From positions 992,001-1,056,000 of the forward strand of contig CM055828.1 of the NCBI GenBank assembly GCA_029582265.1: a stretch of 64,000 nt of DNA, read 5' to 3'. Under the pieces are notes generated by a model. It was given only the letters and a program-made list of their open reading frames with translations. It did no database searches and was not told where the DNA came from. Shown piece after piece: positions 59,207-64,000 of this stretch. The DNA is from Zoroaster sp. YZ-2022 (Eukaryota; Echinodermata; Asteroidea; Forcipulatida; Zoroasteridae). The translations under genes and the position numbers were made by a program. How positions within the stretch are numbered: position 1 is the stretch's first letter; every line of letters begins with the position of its first letter.

Positions 59207-60043
59207 GGTGTCAGGTCAACTCGGACCCAAACCAACTCGGACCCATGCCAACTCGGACCCATGCCAACTCGGACCCACTACCAACTCGGACCCACGCCAA
59301 CTCGGACCCACTACCAACTCGGACTCATGCCAACTCGGACCCACTACCAACTCGGACCCACTACCAACTCGGACCCAACCACTACCAACTCGGACCCAAC
59401 CACTACCAACTCGGACCCATTATTCCATTTGACAATGTTTGGCAAATTTTAAAAGATATTGATTAGAATTTTATTTTGTGTCTGTCGCATTGTGAATGTT
59501 TGTACTTGCTTTTTATTTTTTGTTTGCTTCCGTATATAAGCATTTGTCTTGTTCTCTGTAGATAGCACTTTAAGTAACTTAGTATTATCTTTGCCCAGAT
59601 TTAATTCTATTGTGGGGCAATTTGAGTTATTTTACATAAAGTGCAATACAATATGCATTTTTTTTAAATTATTATTATACCAACTCGTGCTATCTACAGA
59701 GAACAAGACAAATGCTTATATACGGAAGCAAACAAAAAATAAAAAGCAAGTACAAACATTCACAATGCGACAGACACAAAATAAAATTCTAATCAATATC
59801 TTGTAAAATTTGCCAAACATTGTCAAATGGAATAATGGGTCCGAGTTGGTAGTGGTTGGGTCCGAGTTGGTAGTGGGTCCGAGTTGGTTTTGGGTCCGAG
59901 TTGGTAGTGGGTCCGAGTTGGCATGAGTCCGAGTTGGTAGTGGGTCCGAGTTGGCGTGGGTCCGAGTTGGTAGTGGGTCCGAGTTGGCATGGGTCCGAGT
60001 TGGCATGGGTCCGAGATGGTTTGGGTCCGAGTTGGATCGAAAC
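59207..60043. mobile_element. TU-like foldback element in RWDD3 5' region
   Basis: Outer domains are tandem 15-16 bp repeats, (CCAACTCGGACCCA)n on the left and the complement (TGGGTCCGAGTTGG)n on the right. Inner inverted segments of about 140 bp match almost perfectly (ttccatttgacaatgtttgg to ctctgtagatagcac and reverse). A 120-bp loop separates the arms. The 9-bp CTTTGGTTG is repeated outside (59198-59206, 60044-60052). Sea-urchin TU elements share this architecture: outer short tandem repeats, inner inverted domain, variable middle. No ORF. Confidence 0.85.
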
Positions 60044-60064
60044 CTTTGGTTGCATGGGGAAGAC

Positions 60065-63000
60065 ATGGCAAACGATGAGATAGAGGCGCTACAGGGAATA
60101 TTCTGTGGAGCTGGAGAGTTCGAAATTTTGACAAATTCAGGTACACTTTATTTAGCCTGTGCCCTAGGGCTAGGCTACTACTACTGCATGATGCCTACAT
60201 TAATAGTAGTACTACTACTAGTACTAGTCGCTCACACTCACAGCGACAAATTACATAATTATTCTAAAAATAGGAATTAGGAGACCGGAAGAAGCAGTAG
60301 GACTATAGGAAAGAATGTCGTATCCGGCCGCCACTTTTTAAGGGCTTTTTTGGATTTTTTTGGCAACCACTAACCAGTTAAAAAATCATTCTATCGATTT
60401 TTGGTGGTACAGAAAGCGAAAACTATCTTTAAAATCCACTTTTATGATGGTTTTCGGACTTGATTTCCCTTCTAAAAAAATCCTCCCCTTCACTTCAGAA
60501 AATGTAAGGATCCTATTATAGTTGCCACTACGCATGTACAATGACTGTGTTGGTCACTAATTGTAGAGTTTACAAGATCAGACTGACATGTCATGACTGG
60601 GGAAGTCATCGTATACCAAAAATGCCTGATTTTTCATGAAATAAATATCCTGGAATAATTTGAAGTATATGTCCATCATCATCCATATGTTCTCCACCAT
60701 ACCAGGTAGGTAAGATTACATTATTGGTTATATTTAATGAAAAATAGTGGCGGCCAGATACGACATTCTACCCGGACTATACTGTACAGTCTAACGTCGG
60801 TTACACTTACACTAAGTACAGAGCCAGAGACACTAACACTAACATCGGCTAGCAACACTAGTTATTAGTATTACTATTAGTATTATCTCAGACTATCAGG
60901 TAATGTTAACGTTAGTCCAAATGCCTCTTCCCTTCAGCTTCACAATCACAGTCTAACGTTATGTTTAGTTTTAGAATAATGACGTCGACAATTAGCCTAT
61001 GTCTTTATTCTAAAAATAGGAGACTGTGTCAAAAGGGAAGAGGTATTCAGACTACAGAGACACTACAAAAGTACTAGCCCTGATACTGCTGAGTGATAGG
61101 ATGGTTACATTTAGGCCTATGTACGCCTTCCGAGGGTGTACACTATAGATGCATGCCTATCAATGCATCTAACGTTACAGCTAATCTTCGGATTATTATA
61201 TCCATTCTCACTCACAAAATATTACATAAAACTTACTTGATGTAAAGTTGATGATGGTATCAAATATCCCTTGAAATATTTATGTCTCAGCCCGATCATC
61301 AGGAGACTATCATTTAAGTAAAATTTAAAAATAATTTCCAAAGTGAATTTCTGTCATCCACAGACTGACAGAGTACAGACAGAAACTCCATGTTGGAATA
61401 GATACAAACAATCTGAATACATTTTCACTTTTTTTCCTGTTAATGATTCAATGAAATATACGGAAACTTTCATAGGTTAGTTTTTATATCTTGATTCTTA
61501 TGGATGCATAATTACAGACATTTTACCAAAAGTGTAGACTGGTTTAATTTAACCATGGAGGAAGGGTCTGTTTTTCTTTCTCCATGCTTTAACATAAAAG
61601 AATAATTAATATTTGTCTTAATGCAATGACAAGCCTTATCCATCAGCTTGATAATAAGCAAGTCAGTTAAGTTAGCCAACATTTTGACCTGTTTCTTATT
61701 GTTGTGATAACAAAATAAATTGATGATTTTCACTGCAGATACTGATCAGAGCTTTTGCATCTGTGTAACATGCCAAGCTTCAGGACAAGAAACCACAAAC
61801 ACTGACCAATCAGAAGACTCCTTAAGTATTTCTATCCAGTGCCACCTTCCAATTGGCTATCCATATGTACTTCCTTCTATCTCATTATCATGCAATAGCT
61901 TGACAAAACATTCAACCAATCAGCTGAGAGATAAACTTTATGAATATGCAGAAACTTTAGAGGGTCAGCCAATGATTATGGACCTTGTTTACTGGCTGAA
62001 ACAAAATGCATGGCTGTTTAGGAAAAAAACATCAACTGAAATTGAACAAAATCGAGATGCAGTAAATCATCAAAAAGAAGGTAAAAGCAAGCTTACATTA
62101 TTTTTAATTAATGATAAATCAACAATATATTTGTAGAGAAACAGACATTTTTAATAAAGACAAATACACAAATATACTTTGACAGCTTACCTAACACTGA
62201 ATATTGATTTCCTTTTTAAAATTTACAAAATGATTTAATTGAAAAGAAAACTGTATTTACGGTGTAAGGACAATTCACTAAACTTGAAGTCAATTCTTGC
62301 AACTATTTGTATTTAGTTTTAATTTCTCTGTTTGTTTATTTGTTTATTCATAACTTTATTCATCCTATACAGGAACTTTTCAGACGACAAACAGTGACAT
62401 TTAAAACCTCAATTTGTGTACATTAACAAATTTGTCTTGGTCTTATTTCTTTTTTTGCTTTATTAGGTGACTTCCAACCATATGTAGCTGTCCTTCACAT
62501 TGATCACATGCGTTCTCGTGTCTGTTACATCAAAACTCTTGTCAGCTGGGCTACTGAGCTCTCTCTGAATGGACGTCTTCTGTTCTTACATCATTTAATT
62601 CTTGTTTTACTGTTTGGAACAGAGTATTCTGTCAAGGTAATTTGTTACAATATTTTATTTTTTAATATTTGCAACTGGCAATATATTTCAAATAATCAAT
62701 TTGATGAAATCATTCATAACGAGGACTTTGAATATATTTTGTATAGGATTTCCTTCTAAGACTTAGAACACAGAAGGTTGATGTGGATTCTAATGGAAGA
62801 AGTTGTAAAGAAAGAATGATGACTGTTTTGATGCAGGGATCACATCCCACACAGTCAGATGAAACAAGGTATCTTCTCTCATACAACTCATTACTCTGTC
62901 ATGATATAATCTGTCATTCCTGTGTTCATTCACCTGTCTGTTTGTTTGTCAGCCAAATTGTCCTATTAGTCATCTGGCTGTCTGTATTAAATACCTGATA

Positions 63001-63340
63001 AAAAAGGAATTAAACACCTGATTATGTTTATGTATTTTATAAATGCTTAGTTAAACAAAGGAAACACCCCAGTGGAAGGTACCAAAATGAAAAGAACATG
63101 AAAAAGGGGGTCCTTCTTTGACAAATATAGTGAATAGGGAACCAAGTAAAGCATACAACTTGAATAAATAATGTTTTTGGTATTTCTAGGATGAGTGATT
63201 TCCAAGTCATCGAATGTTCCACTTCCTCAGAACTGAAAAGCATCTTCACAGGAGCTGATTTGATGGATGTTTATAAGGAAGAAGTCTTATCAAAGTTTAC
63301 TTTGCTGCAACCAACAAGCAAGTCTGGTGGGAAAAGCTGA
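60065..63340 (+). CDS. RWDD3: RWDD3 (RSUME)-like RWD-domain protein
   Basis: Five plus-strand exons with agreeing phases: 60065-60140, 61739-62080, 62467-62636, 62747-62868 and 63190-63340; 286 residues (human 267). The RWD domain occupies about residues 1-115: MANDEIEALQGIFCGAGEFE, the domain's YPYVLPSISL (YPxxxPxI) turn, and an acidic helix ending GQPMIMDLVYWLKQN. The C-terminal half has the RWDD3-type HIDHMRSRVCYIKTL, LNGRLLFLHHLILVLLFG, QKVDVDSNGRSCKERMMTVL and DVYKEEVLSKFTLL blocks. RWDD3 is known to enhance SUMO conjugation through UBC9. The start is the first ATG after the foldback insertion, in a good RWD register. AATAAA occurs at 63345-63350 and 63370-63375. Intron 1 contains a MITE. 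Confidence 0.92.
60313..60768. mobile_element. MITE in RWDD3 intron 1 (GAATGTCGTATCCG ends)
   Basis: Starts GAATGTCGTATCCGGCCGCC and ends with AGTGGCGGCCAGATACGACA followed by TTC, inverted repeats of about 23 bp with two mismatches. 456 bp, no ORF. Same family as the copies at 55063-55735, which are inside the array element. Confidence 0.85.
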
Positions 63341-64000
63341 CATCAATAAATGATCATAATTAAGTTTGCAATAAACTTCATCAGTGATTTCTATTGGAAA
63401 ATAAATATTTGACATTGTCTTACTCCCTTTGAGTTTGAGTACCGGGTATTGTTCTATGGAATTAATTACATAATAGTTGGTGAATCAATCCATGATAAAA
63501 GTCAGTGAAAGCTATATGATTTGTGTTATTTATCATCTTGAGAATAATGTTTTGTTATTATTATCCAGTTATTTTTAGTTACAGGGGAATGACCTGCAAT
63601 TCAGGTGCGAAGCCAAGGGGTGAAGGGGAATTAGTACCCCCCCCCCCCCCCCCGGCAAATTTAAACTAAAATGTGACCCCACAGTGAGATTTGTTTCCTT
63701 TAAGGGGGATAGTTGTTCTGTACCTTAGTAAAAAATTATTTTCTTTGCGTAAATTTTACAAGGGCGCCTGCCTGCAATTAGCCATACTTGTATATATTGT
63801 CACCCTGTGGCAATTCAACCGCGCGAGCTGCGCGGCGCCTGTCCGTTTAATATTAATAGCGCCCTCAATTGTTGAAATCTCAAAAAATTATTTGGTTTTA
63901 TGATGGTTCCGGTCCTGAAATGATGTTATCTATCTGAAACTGGTAACTGAAGCAAAAAGATTATGTGTTAAATATTGTGAAGATATAACGTTGTAGGGGT
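63341..64000. other. RWDD3 3' region and flank
   Basis: The 3' UTR with two AATAAA signals within 35 nt of the stop codon is followed by flanking DNA without a recognisable exon. A poly-C run lies near 63638, and a CG-richer patch (gcgcgagctgcgcggcgcc) near 63819 could be the edge of another repeat. Confidence 0.5.

Noticed and set aside
59187..60146. Open frames rich in NSDPLPTRTHYQLGP on both strands
   Set aside because: They translate the 15-bp tandem repeats of the foldback element in all frames; no start context or conservation.

Overview
The window is nuclear DNA of an intron-rich animal: AT-rich introns, GT-AG splice sites, no operons, and a very high load of small inverted-repeat transposons, LINEs and minisatellites. 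Recurrent words such as tacatgta and taacgtta, a sea-urchin TU-like foldback element and a 2A-bearing LINE suggest a marine invertebrate deuterostome, most likely an echinoderm. That placement is an inference; hemichordate, amphioxus or mollusc are not excluded.

Five host genes can be spliced by hand with every exon phase agreeing. (1) LETMD1-like mitochondrial LETM protein, minus, 10603->5107, 8 exons, ~338 aa. (2) TMEM163-like zinc/cation transporter, plus, 16877->23713, 8 exons, 282 aa. (3) CD63-like tetraspanin, minus, 37885->27240, 6 exons, 236 aa. (4) CCDC14-like centriolar-satellite coiled-coil protein, minus, 48516->42227, 11 exons, ~1074 aa. (5) RWDD3-like RWD-domain protein, plus, 60065->63340, 5 exons, 286 aa. 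They are unrelated housekeeping or trafficking genes with no sign of joint regulation.

Region by region: 1-5.1 kb has no gene apart from one TTAA-flanked MITE. 5.1-10.6 kb is LETMD1, whose first intron is packed with mobile DNA. 10.6-16.9 kb is a mosaic of inverted-repeat elements ending in a 0.5 kb pyrimidine-only minisatellite. 16.9-23.7 kb is TMEM163, with three MITEs and two tandem repeats in its introns. 23.7-27.2 kb is 3' flank. 27.2-37.9 kb is the tetraspanin, whose 7.8 kb first intron carries a decayed CR1/L2-type LINE with a 2A-like motif, a hAT MITE and two hammerhead-like motifs. 37.9-42.2 kb is repeats with a third hammerhead-like motif and a tRNA-like sequence. 42.2-48.5 kb is CCDC14. 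48.5-59.2 kb is nested mobile DNA. 59.2-63.4 kb is RWDD3, with a foldback transposon inserted 12 bp upstream of its start codon once the duplicated target site is allowed for.

The most striking object is a composite element of about 8.2 kb at 49883-58121. It has terminal inverted repeats and arms built of long tandem arrays of palindromic CTGCAGTA/TACTGTAG units, and it splits a LINE reverse-transcriptase ORF cleanly (the ORF resumes in frame on the far side). It has itself been invaded by a 2.3 kb hAT-like element with an exact 8-bp target duplication, and that element carries a reverse-transcriptase relic. This gives a readable insertion order: LINE, then array element, then hAT. The RT relic is nested within the hAT copy, but its order of arrival is not readable.
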